Assembly (NCBI GenBank): GCA_021229015.1
Contig: CM037783.1
Coordinates: 5,837,324 to 5,901,323 of the forward strand
Origin: Solen grandis
Lineage: Eukaryota > Mollusca > Bivalvia > Adapedonta > Solenidae
Length of the DNA: 64,000 nt
Direction of reading: 5' to 3'
Below, in pieces: positions 45,776 through 56,885 of the stretch (position 1 is its first letter; each line of letters opens with the position of its first letter). The translations under genes and the position numbers were made by a program. The notes under the pieces are model-generated. The model was not told the origin of the DNA, searched no databases, and saw only the letters and a list, made by a program, of their open reading frames with translations.

Positions 45776-45990
45776 GATTAAATAAATTTTATTTTAATTT
45801 ATTTTGTTTCGTCCTTGCCCGAGTTTCCCTCCTTACAGCTGGACCCCTTGTTCTCAGAAAACGGAGGGAACCAGCATTTATAGCCGTGATTTTTTTTATC
45901 TTCTGAATAAAAGAGAATGCCAAGAACGATAACTCTCGATGGAAATGAAAGAAAGTTAAATAGGTACATTTTTACGATAATGTACCTCAA
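45776..45990 (-). promoter_or_regulatory. Probable GMPR 5' UTR and core promoter
   Basis: The minus strand upstream of the GMPR ATG carries a TATA-like TATAAAT (plus-strand 45876-45882), about 100 bp before the start codon. No in-frame ATG lies immediately upstream. A TATA box there would place transcription start near 45850 and give a UTR of roughly 75 bases. This is inference: no transcript data are visible, the window is AT-rich so such a motif can arise by chance, and a 5' non-coding exon is possible. Confidence 0.35.
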
Positions 45991-46289
45991 ATAAGCCTCT
46001 ATCAGTGAAAGACGGAATCCATTATCATATCAGCTCAAAAAGGTAAGCTTCGGCTCATCTACCAGTGTGATTTATGACGTTCGTTACGGTAAGCACCTTT
46101 GATCTTCCTCCTCTGGTAGCAGGGATACTGGGCATCCTCTACCCCTTTTCAAGTAAATTTCCCCTTACAGTCGAAAATATAAGACCTCACATAAATAGCA
46201 AGAATGGTCAAGTGGTAGATTATTGTACTATATTGATTTCTCTTTCAGTTATCCCCAATAAAGCTACTAGACAGGAACTATTTTGGTAT
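45991..46289. other. Region upstream of GMPR, unassigned
   Basis: No repeat or conserved exon is recognised. A 76-codon plus-strand frame starts at 46074, directly before a GTAAGC-like sequence, but its translation is not familiar. Confidence 0.35.
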
Positions 46290-46291
46290 CC

Positions 46292-47625
46292 ATTCAATTC
46301 GTAACCTAACCAATTCGTAACCAAACTTGTTTTTTTGGTTTTTTGGGTGTTTTTTTTGTCACCTGTTTTTAATGGTCAGTTCGTAACCTTTCAAATTATT
46401 CGTCAATTCGTAACCGTGATTCGTAAGCTCCGTAGTTTGCTAGTGTTTCATTAAGTAGGTGAAAACTGGTATCATATTTGTAATTATTAATTGCAATTAA
46501 TGTCTTTTTTAAGTGCAAGGATGATTGGTAGTATAAAGTTTACATTAGGTGTCAATTTTTAACCGCAATAAATCATTGATTATAATTCGAATCTGATTGC
46601 AATTCAATTGCTAATGATAACCGTTTCATTAAGTAGGTGTTTATTGGTCTGATGGGTCTGATTCTTGATGAACAATTAATAATGCTTTAGTTTGCCTCTA
46701 TTTCTCATCTATGGAGATGTTTGATATATACTAATTTGGTACCAAGTAATTTCAACCAATATTTGACTATTCTAATCTTGCGTAATGCAATATATAAATA
46801 TGAAATCTCCCAAACTCTGCAGAAAGTGAAAGCGCATTTGTTGATTATTTTACATTTAATACCCATTTATTAACTAGTCATGAAAATTTTAGATATATCT
46901 CTACTTAGTCCACATTGGTGTACCCGTAATTTGTGATATCGTTCAACTTTCGGTATGGTAATATCCCCTTATGTGACAACCAATACCAAAAGTAGCATGT
47001 CATGCGGCTTGTTGATGGGACTTAAATCTCTATTGTGTGTGTTAAACAGTGTTATGGATATAACTGAGTTTTCAGATAACTGTCCTGTAATATTCTCATA
47101 AATTGTCATAATTATTTACCAAATGTTATTAATTATGAATCTTTTGCTAAAATGTATGGAATTCGGATGATGTCTTATGTAAGCAATAATTATTACCTTT
47201 ATTAACAAATGAACAGAAAGTAAAAGCTGCTCATTAAGTAATAAAGTGTGTCGAGATCGGTGACATCAATAGGAGGTGACTAGTAAACTGTTTAACAAGA
47301 ATATAGCTATTATTCAAATATTATATTTGACACACATTATCACATAATTTAACAGCTTATCTTTCAACAAACATCACATAATTACAGCTTATTTTATTAC
47401 GTGACTGTGATTTTCGGCTTCATTTGATATCATTTAATTGTACTTGGTACCTATTAAATTTAATTGCATATAATTAAGATGTAATTAATGTTGTATCAGA
47501 TGTTAAATGGGAATTTACGAGTTGACCAACATTTTGAAAACGGTTAAGAATTGACTAGAAAACGGTTAAGATTTGACCAGAAAAAACAGGTTTTAAATTG
47601 ATTAAGTTACAAATTGACTGGCATT
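46292..47625. mobile_element. Putative element with AATTCGTAACC subterminal repeats
   Basis: The left 46292-46440 holds repeated AATTCGTAACC or GTTCGTAACC in forward sense. The right 47515-47625 holds degenerate inverse copies (GGTTAAGAATTGAC, GGTTAAGATTTGACC, AAGTTACAAATTGAC). The flanks share ACTATTTTGG on both sides (46278 and 47627). The interior is AT-rich without coding. It is a degraded version of the same architecture as 41072-45464. Confidence 0.5.
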
Positions 47626-48412
47626 CACTATTTTGGATACATATTTATTAATTTAAATATTGTATGTAAGTGCAGTTAAATTTTCAATATTTTCCCCTAC
47701 AAGGGAAAAAGACACAAAAACCCACGCTCTTGATGGTAGAGGTACTGTGTCCACAAAATAGAGAGAGACATGAGAATACTCTTAGACATACTGTACATGA
47801 TTTCTAGAGATGTAAATAATCAAAATTATATTTTAAGAGGACAATACAACATATAGGTCTATGTAGAATTCAAAGAAAATTCCCATTTAATTTAAATTAT
47901 TATAACTTGTGAAGGCTGTGTTCTCATGGATAAGGAAAGATTGGTAACGGGTATATTACTTTACTCTCTATTTTCAAAGGCCATATGTTGATTAATATTT
48001 ATTTGGTAATTTATCATAATATGTGCATGATACATATAGGATCTGACATTAATTATTATTTCATATCAAATTTAACTTACAAGTTCATCAAAATTTTATT
48101 GAGCAAGCCTCTGGCGAACTTGATGACATTTTCATGAACAAGTTTAGTAAAATTAGACATGAATTGTCAATTCTTGTCTGATTCTTTTTATCAAATGACC
48201 TATACTGACAGTAATACAAATGTATATAATGACAAACAAACATAAACATGAATGAACAGACTGAACAAATTACTATTTGTTTATCTAACACCAAGAAAAT
48301 AGTTTCAAATTATAACTGAAAACAAGAATTAAACATATGTATTTCTCATACATTTTCAGCATCATATGAATAATAATTTGATCAAAGTTAAGTGCATCAA
48401 ACACATTTAATC
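47626..48412. other. Unassigned AT-rich sequence
   Basis: No repeat family or gene is recognised. Confidence 0.5.
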
Positions 48413-48661
48413 CAGGCCATCATAAAAAAATGTTTATAGTGCTCTGACCCTGAATTCCAAGGTTAGGTAGGTAGGTAGTTTTTTCTTTTGTTCTTTTTTT
48501 TTTTAATTTAAATGATAAAAATATAGTCAAAAGTGCCTTTTTTCTTCGGACACAAAATGATAAAAAAAATCAACTCGAAAGACCAAAAAAATTTGAGTAG
48601 GGGCCATTTTGATGGGTAGGTAAGAGCACTATAAAATGAAAATATTTTTTATTGTGGCCTG
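48413..48661 (+). mobile_element. Intact 249-bp CAGGCC MITE
   Basis: The left end CAGGCCATCATAAAAAAATG plus TTTATAGTGCTCTGACC and the right end GGTAAGAGCACTATAAAATG ... TGGCCTG form ~38-bp imperfect TIRs. The interior has GGTAGGTAGGTAG and AGGGGCCATTTTGATGGG. It carries the empty version of the site occupied by the CAGGG transposon at 38546-39577. Confidence 0.8.
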
Positions 48662-49600
48662 AGCTGTTCAAGTTCAACACACTATGCATAGAATACACAC
48701 GCATAAGACATTAAGAAGATTACTGGTTACTGCAGGTAGGGTAGGTAAAATCAGATACAGTATGCAGGGTTTAATATATACATTTTCATTTTGGGGACAT
48801 GTGTCCCCTCGAATATTTGATTTAGGGGTCATTTGAAATTTTAGGGGGAGATGCCTGCAGCTAGGTAATAATAATAATAAACAATTGTTGCAGCATTTGC
48901 GATGATCTGAATGACGTTGCTATGCAACAACTCTCCCTCATTGGTTGGGACTAGTTGTACAGAACGTATCGGAACATCAGACTAATTTATAAAGGGAGAA
49001 TTTTTCTGTGATAAAATTTATCCAAATATATAAAAGGGCAATATATGGTGAGAAAAAATCAAAGTAAGTCTAGTTTTCATAAATAACATCATGCATCCAT
49101 GCACGTAAACAGACAGCCTAATATTCGGGATGACAACGACGTGAGGTCATCGTTTTATGCAATGCCGGCAGTCTAAGTTCTATTTTAAGAAACAGAAAGT
49201 CCTATATCTTGATCTGTTATTCAGAGCAAGCAGAAAAAATAAAATGAACGTCTGGAACGTCACATGTTGTTTCCAAATTAAAGGAAACACATATAGTAGG
49301 TTTAAACTGACAGCTATTTGATATCAATCGAATGTGTCTTATATGTAGAACCTGTTTATGTAAATGCGTCATTGACGGCGCACTAGCATTCAATATGGGG
49401 GGTCATTTCAGATTATTTTGCGACAAAACGCACAATTTTGTGCATCATCGAAAACCCTGAGTATGCTAACTGGATCTGACCACATCGTATAGAGGGTCGT
49501 CTCAGATTGACCTTTGTATAAGCCAATCAAATCGGCGGCTACAGAATCGTTCTGTATTTCAGGGGGAAGAAATCTCACAATAGGGTAGAAAGATGTCTAA
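48662..49600. other. Unassigned sequence
   Basis: It includes a GGGGACATGTGTCCCC palindrome (48794-48809) and an AAT tract. No gene is recognised. Confidence 0.45.
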
Positions 49601-49607
49601 GTAGCTG

Positions 49608-49745
49608 GGTAGCTCATTCGGTAGAGCGGTAGCTTGTTCGGTAGAGCATTCACCCAGTAAGCAAAAGGCCCCGGGTTCGAGGCCCAGTCAAGCAGTACAT
49701 TTTTCTCACCCTGTGACAAATGTTTTACCGAAGGCGGTTTGAAAC
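49608..49745 (+). mobile_element. tRNA-like SINE head with duplicated A box
   Basis: Two tandem 20-bp copies of GGTAGCTCATTCGGTAGAGC (49608-49627 and 49628-49647, two differences) resemble a tRNA A box and D arm. CCCGGGTTCGAGGCCC (49670-49685) is the B box and T arm. TTTTTCTCACCCTGTGACA follows. There is no acceptor-stem pairing and no CCA-ready end, so it is a SINE head, not a tRNA gene. Confidence 0.6.
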
Positions 49746-49877
49746 GCGCTATTCAATTGGTTTAAAATCAAGCACTTGTTTATGCATATAAATTACTTAA
49801 AAGGTCAATCTGACATGACCCCTATGTTGTCAGATCCTAATCGCGGACAGTAGGGGAGTGCAAATAAGGATATGACT

Positions 49878-50322
49878 TTAATGAGATTGGGTAGGTGCAG
49901 TGTCAAAGAGTGTTAGTTTTTTATTGATGGCTACAACTACAAGGTTGTAATAGATTTTGTGTAACATAATAAGTCTATTATCCATTCTGCGATGTTCAAT
50001 GGTTCTCCAGTTCTGTTCTTCAGCATTGAGTTTTACACTGGAGTTATATGAGTAGTCCGATCTAACCCAACATGCTGCCCTCCTCTGAATTTTATAAATT
50101 TTTTCTATGTAAACTTTTGTATAAAAAGGGAGACCACATGGTGGAGGCATATTCTAGTTGTGGTCGGACCAGAGTTTTCTAAGCTAACTATCTAACTTTA
50201 TGATTTGGTGTGGTAGTGTTTGTTTTGAGGAAGTCTAGTAGAATGTTTGCATTAGTTGTAATTCTGGAGATGTGTTGATTGAAACTGAGGCCAGAGGTGA
50301 AATCAACACCCAAGTATCTAGC
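49878..50322 (-). pseudogene. Non-LTR retrotransposon reverse-transcriptase C-terminal fragment, frameshifted
   Basis: The minus strand reads RYLGVDFTSGLSFNQHISRI, then after two stops KTLVRPQLEYASTMWSP. After a one-base frameshift near 50122 it continues FYTKVYIEKIYKIQRRAACW and then SDYSYNSSV...NWRTIEHRR. The order YLGV - HI..I - LVRPQLEYA..W.P - IEKIQRRAARW - W.TLE.RR is that of the end of the RT domain and the downstream region of Jockey/CR1-type non-LTR retrotransposons. Two in-frame stops and a frameshift show a dead copy, and nothing upstream (endonuclease, RT catalytic YxDD) is present. The ORF can be followed down to 49878, but the family match is weak past about 49960. Confidence 0.8.
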
Positions 50323-50827
50323 TTAGGAGACTGGTAAACACAGGGATATGAAATCCCTTCCCACAATTTTCACAAGGTGGAGGTTTGGGGATCGAATGCC
50401 AGCCGGGGCACTTCCTGCGGTGATTGCGTCAGACCAAAGATGTATAAAATTGATACTAGATGCACCCTTGCCTGGCACTTGGCAAAATTGGGTTGCTACT
50501 GGAACGTGGAGTACTCAGTTCTGGTTCTACTCAGAAACTTGTCTCCTAAATATTGCTACTACACACCGGACACATAAAACAACCTATGTGTCTATTCACA
50601 AAATGAGCTAGGGTATTGCACTAGGATTATCTTGCATCAAACTAATGTCTCTTCCGATGCAGTCTCTTCAGCAAAAAAACAGGGCCTACAAGTGGGAAAT
50701 CCTTGATCGTAAGGTCTAATAATATTAGAACAAGACCATAAAAATAAGAAAATGATTGTAAGTCAATACAGTAAAAGAAAAGAAAGAAGTTATCTTTCTC
50801 TCTACCACAATGACCAACAACACACAT
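50323..50827. repeat. Possible SINE-like tail region
   Basis: It holds AAGGTGGAGGTTTGGGGATC followed by GAATGCCAGCCGGGGC (B-box-like), then a GC-richer block to about 50580. It looks repeat-derived, possibly another tRNA-related element, but no A box is seen. The overlapping frames are not genes. Confidence 0.35.
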
Positions 50828-50855
50828 GTGAGAGAGAGAGAGAGAGAGAGAGAGG
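50828..50855. repeat. GA microsatellite
   Basis: A run of about 13 GA repeats. Confidence 0.9.
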
Positions 50856-50899
50856 AAGTAGATTCATATGGTACTGGTTTACAATAGATGGAGTTTGCT

Positions 50900-51290
50900 G
50901 TTACTTTTTTAGCTCACCTGAGCATCACCTCACCTCACCATGATGAGCTATTAGTATCACCCTGTCTGTCGTGCGTTGTCAACAATTTGCTTTAAAAGAC
51001 CATTGAATGGATGATCCTTGGGTGGACCTTCACAAAATTTGCTTATATAAACTTGATCCATGTAGAACTCTGGTTGCCTTGGCAACAGAAAGAAAAAAAT
51101 AATGAAAACTTTAAAAATCATCCCTTTCAAAACTACTGGCCAGATTTCTAAATGTTTTAATACAGATGTTCGTTGGGTTACCCTCTACCAAGGTTGCTGA
51201 AACTATTCTAATCCATAAAAAAACATGGCTGCCAGGGGTGGGACTAATTTGTCTGAAATGTATTTAGTGAAACCTTAAAAACTTCTGCTC
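50900..51290 (-). repeat. GCTCACC-ended repeat, minus orientation
   Basis: It opens TTTTTTAGCTCACCTGAGC and contains ATGGATGATCCTTGGGTGG and GGTTGCCTTGGCAACAG, the reverse of the 29780-30105 body. Confidence 0.6.
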
Positions 51291-53130
51291 CAAAACTACT
51301 GGCAAGATGTTCTATGGGAAACCCTCTATCAAGATGCTAATATTAATGACTATTATCTTGCCAAGGCTGACTTGGTATTGGACCACTATCTCCAATTATG
51401 GCCCTAGAAGTATAAAAGATGTCATACAACTTTGTTTAATTCAATGTTTTTTGTGTAAATCCCTGCATTCGGGAGTATCTAGGAATGTATAAGCGCATTT
51501 GACACCTTCAAGATCTATTCAAAACTGTTGTAACGTATATGCATGGTACTTTTGGTCGTTTTTATTAGAATTTAGTCTGAAGTGTGTGTTTACATGCAAT
51601 GTTTGGAAAATATTGTTTGAATGTTCTCTAAGACTAAAAGGTGCCAAGAGACATTATGCTTACATCTTTGGAAAGCTTATGAACTGGTGCAGTCGGATGG
51701 CTAAGTCTTAAAATAAGGAGCGTGATAATATTGTTGAAATATTAGAAAAACTTAACCGTTTTGTGCAGGTTTTCTGCTCTTCCGGTGTGTACGTTTGCAT
51801 TTGTGTTTCAAAAAGTGACGTTGCAAAAATTGCTTCCCCACACTGATTAGCTTGAATTGGGCTAACTGAATGCCTTTCAACTTTTCTTTTGAGCAGTTTA
51901 AGACACTTTGCCTCCAGTATGTTCAAATCAATTTTTATACATCTTTGCATTCAAATATTATGAAATATAGAAATAAAGGAGGTCCAACAGTCACACTTAG
52001 CAGTAACACAAGTAATCAAAGCTAGTTTGCGGTGTGCTTTTGGTTCCAGTTGTCACTTTTCAAGTTGTTGCTGCTGTTCTTTCAAATTTAGAATGACATT
52101 GTTACTTTCAGATGTTCATTTCTTAATTATTATTTTTTCCTGATGAAATGTCTTTTCCTTGTATAACTATTTTACAGACTAAAGAAAAAAGTTTAAATGT
52201 ATGATAACAAACAGAGCAATATCTAGGAATTCAGGTTAGGGGAGGGCGCTGTATTAAAAAATGTTGGCAGTGGCAATGCAAGTGGCTTGCCGCTATCTCT
52301 GAGCTGGGAGAAGGGTGTAGTTCTGGTTGGACTGGGGATCCAGGGGAACTCCCCTGTTAAATTATGTGGATAACAAGCATTTTTCTGCATAATCATCTGG
52401 AAAAAAGCATGATATCCAGTTAACCTAAGTGAATATGTGTTTGGCAGTAGTGGGCACGAACAGACAATTTAATCCTGTTAAGATACCAAAGTGGATAACT
52501 TCAACATTTTCTACTTGCCAGATAATAACTGAATATGTGACAATTCTTCAGAGAAGTTTCAACATAGCTAAGTGGATAAGTGGCTGGCAGAAATATGCCA
52601 CCATAATTCAGCACAAAATGTATTTTCTTAATATATGAATTATTTGAAACCTACTTTGATTGACAAATCTGATATATTTGATTCATCCTTTATCAAAATG
52701 CTATCAATATCTATCTGTGTGTTTGACCTAATTTGGACAAACACAACACTCCTATATGTTAATAGATACACTTACACTGTGTCAAGTCCATCAGTCAAAG
52801 TTCGGTTCATTGGGTAGACTTGTGTGCTGATAGAAACAGACTTTTCACCCTTCAATGTTAGTTGTTTTTAATTTGATTTCTATGTGTGGTATGATAAAGG
52901 AAAATATATTACCAAATAGAATAAGGTAGGAAGACTATTTAACTCCCTTGACATTTAAGGTTTTAAAAGCCTAATGGCAAGATTTGAGAATTGAAAAAAA
53001 CTTGTGCTAAACATGAACTACATGTATTGGCAGACTTCAATTTTTGACATTTTCAACAACAGCTGCAAACTTAAAAAAATCGTAAAAAATATTATTTGGT
53101 AAAGCCAATTTTAAAAAGTGATATAATAAT
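51291..53130. other. Unassigned sequence, no gene seen
   Basis: This is low-GC unique-looking DNA. Open frames of 60-80 codons do not resemble known proteins and have no paired splice signals that make sense. Confidence 0.45.
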
Positions 53131-53132
53131 TA

Positions 53133-54459
53133 TACCCCCCCGCAACGAAGTTAGGGGGGGGTATACTGGAATCAGGTTGTCCGTCCGTCCGTCCGTCTGT
53201 CCGTCCGTCTGTAGACACAAAATTCTGCGGACTACTCCTCCTAAACTTCTGGAAGGATTTTGATGAAACTTGCTGGCAATGATCCTTAGACATTGTATTA
53301 GCGCGTTATCTATATAGCATTGAGTTACCTCCCCTATTTACCAAGTTATGCCCCTTTGATGATTTTTGCATTACAAACTTCTGCGGACTACTCCGCCTAA
53401 ACTACTGGAAGGATTTTAATGATACTTGCTGTCAATGATCCTTAGACATTGTAGCAGCGCGTTATCTATATAGCATTGAGTTACCTCCCCTATTTACCAA
53501 GTTATGCCCCTTTGATGATTTTTGCATTACAAACTTCTGCGGACTACTCCTTCTAAACTACTGGAAGGATTTTGATGAAACTTGCTGGCAATGATCCTTA
53601 GACATTGTATAAGCGCGTTATCTATAATAGCTTTGAGTACCTCCCCTATTTACCAAGTTATGCCCCTTTGATGATTTTTGCATTACAAACTTCTGCGGAC
53701 TACTCCTTCTAAACTACTGGAAGGATTTTGATGAAACTTGCTGGCAGTGATCCTTAGACATTGTAGCGCGTTATCTATATATCATTTGGTTACCTCCCCT
53801 ATTTTCCAAGTTATGCCCCTTTGATGATTTTTGCATTACAAACTTCTGCGGACTACTTCCCTAAACTACTGGAAGGATTTTGATGAAACTTGCTGCCATT
53901 CATCCTTAGACATTGTAGAAGCATGTGTTAGTTATATAACATTGGATTACCTCCCTTTATTATAGTTATGCCCCTTTGATGATTTTTGCTTTACAATTTT
54001 CTGCAGACTACTCCTCCCATTGGATTACCTCCCTTTTTTATAGTTATGCCCCTTTGATGATTTTTGCTTTACAATTTTCTGCAGACTACTCCTCCTAAAC
54101 TACTGGAGGGATTTCAATGAAACTTGCTGTCATTCAACCTTAGACATTGTAGTAGCGCTTTTTCTATATAACATTGGGTTACCCCCCCCCCCCCCCCCCC
54201 CCCCCTCCCCCCTGTTTTAAAGATATGTCCCTTTGATGGTATTTGTTTTACAATTTTCTTCCATTGATAGATTTCAGTGAATCTTAATGATATTTATCCA
54301 TAGACATAGGTATATCCATATGTATGTAAAACATAGGATAACTAGATTTCTAGGTAGTTGGCACATATGTCCTCTGTATATTAAGATGGAGTGTTGCATA
54401 CAAGAATTCTGATTTCATGCTCCAAAGCCATGTTTGACAAAAACACTTGCGGGGGGGTA
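53133..54459 (-). mobile_element. ~156-bp tandem-core element with perfect 13-bp TIR
   Basis: TACCCCCCCGCAA (53133-53145) and TTGCGGGGGGGTA (54447-54459) are perfect inverted repeats. There are seven core units marked by TTCTGCGGACTACTCC (about 53222, 53380, 53536, 53692, 53848, 53999 and 54079). On the minus strand the linker (GGAC)n (53178-53210) precedes a hairpin of ACCCCCCCC/GGGGGGGTA (53133-53162) and TATAAT. A C-run of ~24 (54182-54206) interrupts the last unit. Confidence 0.8.
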
Positions 54460-55640
54460 TTAGTAAGCCCTTAGGCGACAGTTCTAGTTTTCCATGACAT
54501 ATTATGACCACCATATAACAATAATGGAAAGGTTTATTGTCCGGTTTTTCAGTAAAGCCTCTCTATTTATACAACCATCACACTGGCAACAAGCCAAATT
54601 TTAATTCAAGTACAAGGTGCATTTTACATACGCACATGATTTGCTTTTGAAAGAAGAATTATAAGCAAACTACACATTGAAAGCACATGTACATAATTTT
54701 CTATATTAAAATTAAACAAAATAAGATAAATGGGATATATAAAAAATATATGTATTTGGAAAACTTGGGGAAATGGCTTCGTTTGAAGAATGAACTGTTC
54801 TGAAAATGAGCAAAGATTTCTCATGCCCTATCAAACTTAAGAATATAAAAATGTATTTCCAAATGGAAATGTAAATAATCCCAAGAAAATGAAAAAAAAA
54901 AATCACAAGAAAAAGCAAGACCCCCAGACCCCCTGCCTCTCAAGTTAAAATAGCCTTCGGAACTGATCTGAAAATGAGCAAACAATACTTAGGGTTAAGT
55001 AATAATTAAAATCTTAAACTAGGTAAGAAGGGGGGGCATATTGTTTTGCAAATGTCTGTCCATTCGTTGGTAGACCACTTTGTTTCCAATCGCTTGGGCC
55101 CACATTCCTCAAACTTCATAGGGTAATTGGTCATGTTTATTAGCCCCATTGATAAAAAAAACTGGAGAACGCTTGGGCCCACATTCCTCAAACTTCATAA
55201 GATGATTGGTCATGACTAGTAGATGACCCCTATTGATTTTGGTGTCACTTGGTCAAAGGTCAAGGTCACAGTTACCTAGATGGGAATAGGTGGAGCGTAG
55301 GGGGCATATGTATCATATCAACAACTCTTGTTCATACTTGTTATCCTTTTAATAATCATATATAGTCTATTGTTGTTCTACCTGGGGGTCTTAATAAGCA
55401 TTCAAGTTTCCTCCACCTGAAATTATCTGGACGTCTCTATTTGACTGAAATATTGTCGTAGGAACGGTAAATTCCAAAACAACAAACAGTATTACATTTA
55501 CTTTATTAACTGTAGAGAAGAGTTTTGATGTTATCATGTATATAGCATTATGATAAATATTTTACATAACCATGTTGAAAATTTAAAAAAAAAAAAACAC
55601 ACACACACCAACTGTATGCACTTTTCATCTACAATAAAAT
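54460..55640. other. Unassigned sequence with repeat scraps
   Basis: GCTTGGGCCCACATTCCTCA occurs twice (55091 and 55171), part of a TCAAGGTCACAG-type dispersed repeat. No gene. Confidence 0.45.
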
Positions 55641-56885
55641 GCCAATTGAGCCATCTGCAGTTAAGCTGGTAGGTGGAGCTATTGTTATCGCCTTTTGTTT
55701 GTCATCCGTATGTCCAGCATCAGCATTTTTTTCAAACAACATCTCCTCTGAACCACCAGGCCAAATTTGATAAAACTTGCCTGTGATATTTTTTGCATGA
55801 AGCTCTACTTAAGTTGTTCAATTGGTTCTGGTCCATTGCATATCTGGGTCACAGGAGCTAAAAATAGATTTTAAAGATGAAATCTTGAAAAAAACAACAC
55901 AAGGCCAAGAGCTTAGATATTTGGTGTGTTGCATTGTCAAGTGGATCTCTACCAAGTTTGGTCAAATCATGACCCTGGGGTCAAAATTAGCCCTGCCTCA
56001 GGGGTCACTTGATTTTACATAGACTTATATAGGAAAAACTAGAAAAATCTTCTTGTCAGGAACTACAAGGCCTGGAGTTTAGATATTTGTAGTGCGGCCT
56101 AGTAGACCTCTACAATGTTTGTTCAAATTATGGCCCTGGGGTCAAAATTGGCCCCACCCCAGAGGTCACTTGATTTAACATAGACTTATAAAATCTTCTT
56201 GTCAGAAACCACAAGGCCTCAGGAGTTAAAGATATTTGGTCTGTAACATGGCCTGCTTAAGTGGACCTTTACCAAGTTTATTCAATTCATGGCCTTTGGG
56301 TCAAAATTGGCCTAGCCCTAGGGGTCACCTGATTTTACATAGGAAAGTATATAGGAAAGTATTCAGGGTTTGAATTTAAGCTTGCATACATGCTAAATGC
56401 AAGTGGAAATACATAAATGCAAGTGGAAATTTCATGTACTTGCTATTTTTTGCAAGTGGAAATAGAGTAACTAATGCTGAGTTTAAGGACAAAACATGCT
56501 CAGCTTGTTGTCACCATAGGCACAGTGTTGTTAAGACTGACACTTGACTCTTTACAAGTAAAGAATTTGAAATCTTAAAGTTGTGAGTTGTTTTTCATTT
56601 AGCAAGTAAAAAAAAATTACCACTTGCTGAAAATAGCAAGTGCAAAATCTTTCTAAATTCAAACCCTGGTATTTTTGAAAACATTGGGCCAGGACTCACT
56701 TGATTTTATATAGACTTATTAGAGCTATGGTCTTCAAAATTTGGATGACAGGTACAGTTTTTGTGTGAAATTTAGATACTTCTGTTTGGTTTATGTATTC
56801 AGTATAACTCATAATACCATGACAAGGCAACAAAGGCAATGTTTCTCAGGTGAACAATTCAGAGCCATCTTGGCCCTCTTGATTT
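55641..56885 (-). repeat. AAGAGGGCC-family element, minus orientation
   Basis: It ends right at GAGCCATCTTGGCCCTCTTG, the inverse of the family left end. The body has three ~165-bp units with GGGTCAAAATTGGCC and CTTGATTTTACATAGACTTA. Stretch 56350-56670 is an inserted fragment with CTTGCTATTTTTTGCAAG, shared with 15780 and 32620. The left end near 55670 is a degenerate GCTATTGTTATCGCC. Confidence 0.65.

Noticed and set aside
46074..46304. Divergent gene sharing the GMPR promoter
   Set aside because: The 76-codon frame has no familiar residues and runs into the AATTCGTAACC element. No supporting splice structure.
49608..49690. tRNA gene
   Set aside because: A and B boxes are present but the cloverleaf is spoiled by a 20-bp duplication, with no acceptor-stem pairing. 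Better read as a SINE head.
53111..53293. Frame with a DGRT repeat
   Set aside because: It translates the GGAC-rich linker of the tandem-core element.
54182..54206. Poly-C run as a regulatory G-quadruplex
   Set aside because: It is a single homopolymer expansion within a tandem unit. Other units lack it, so length slippage is sufficient.
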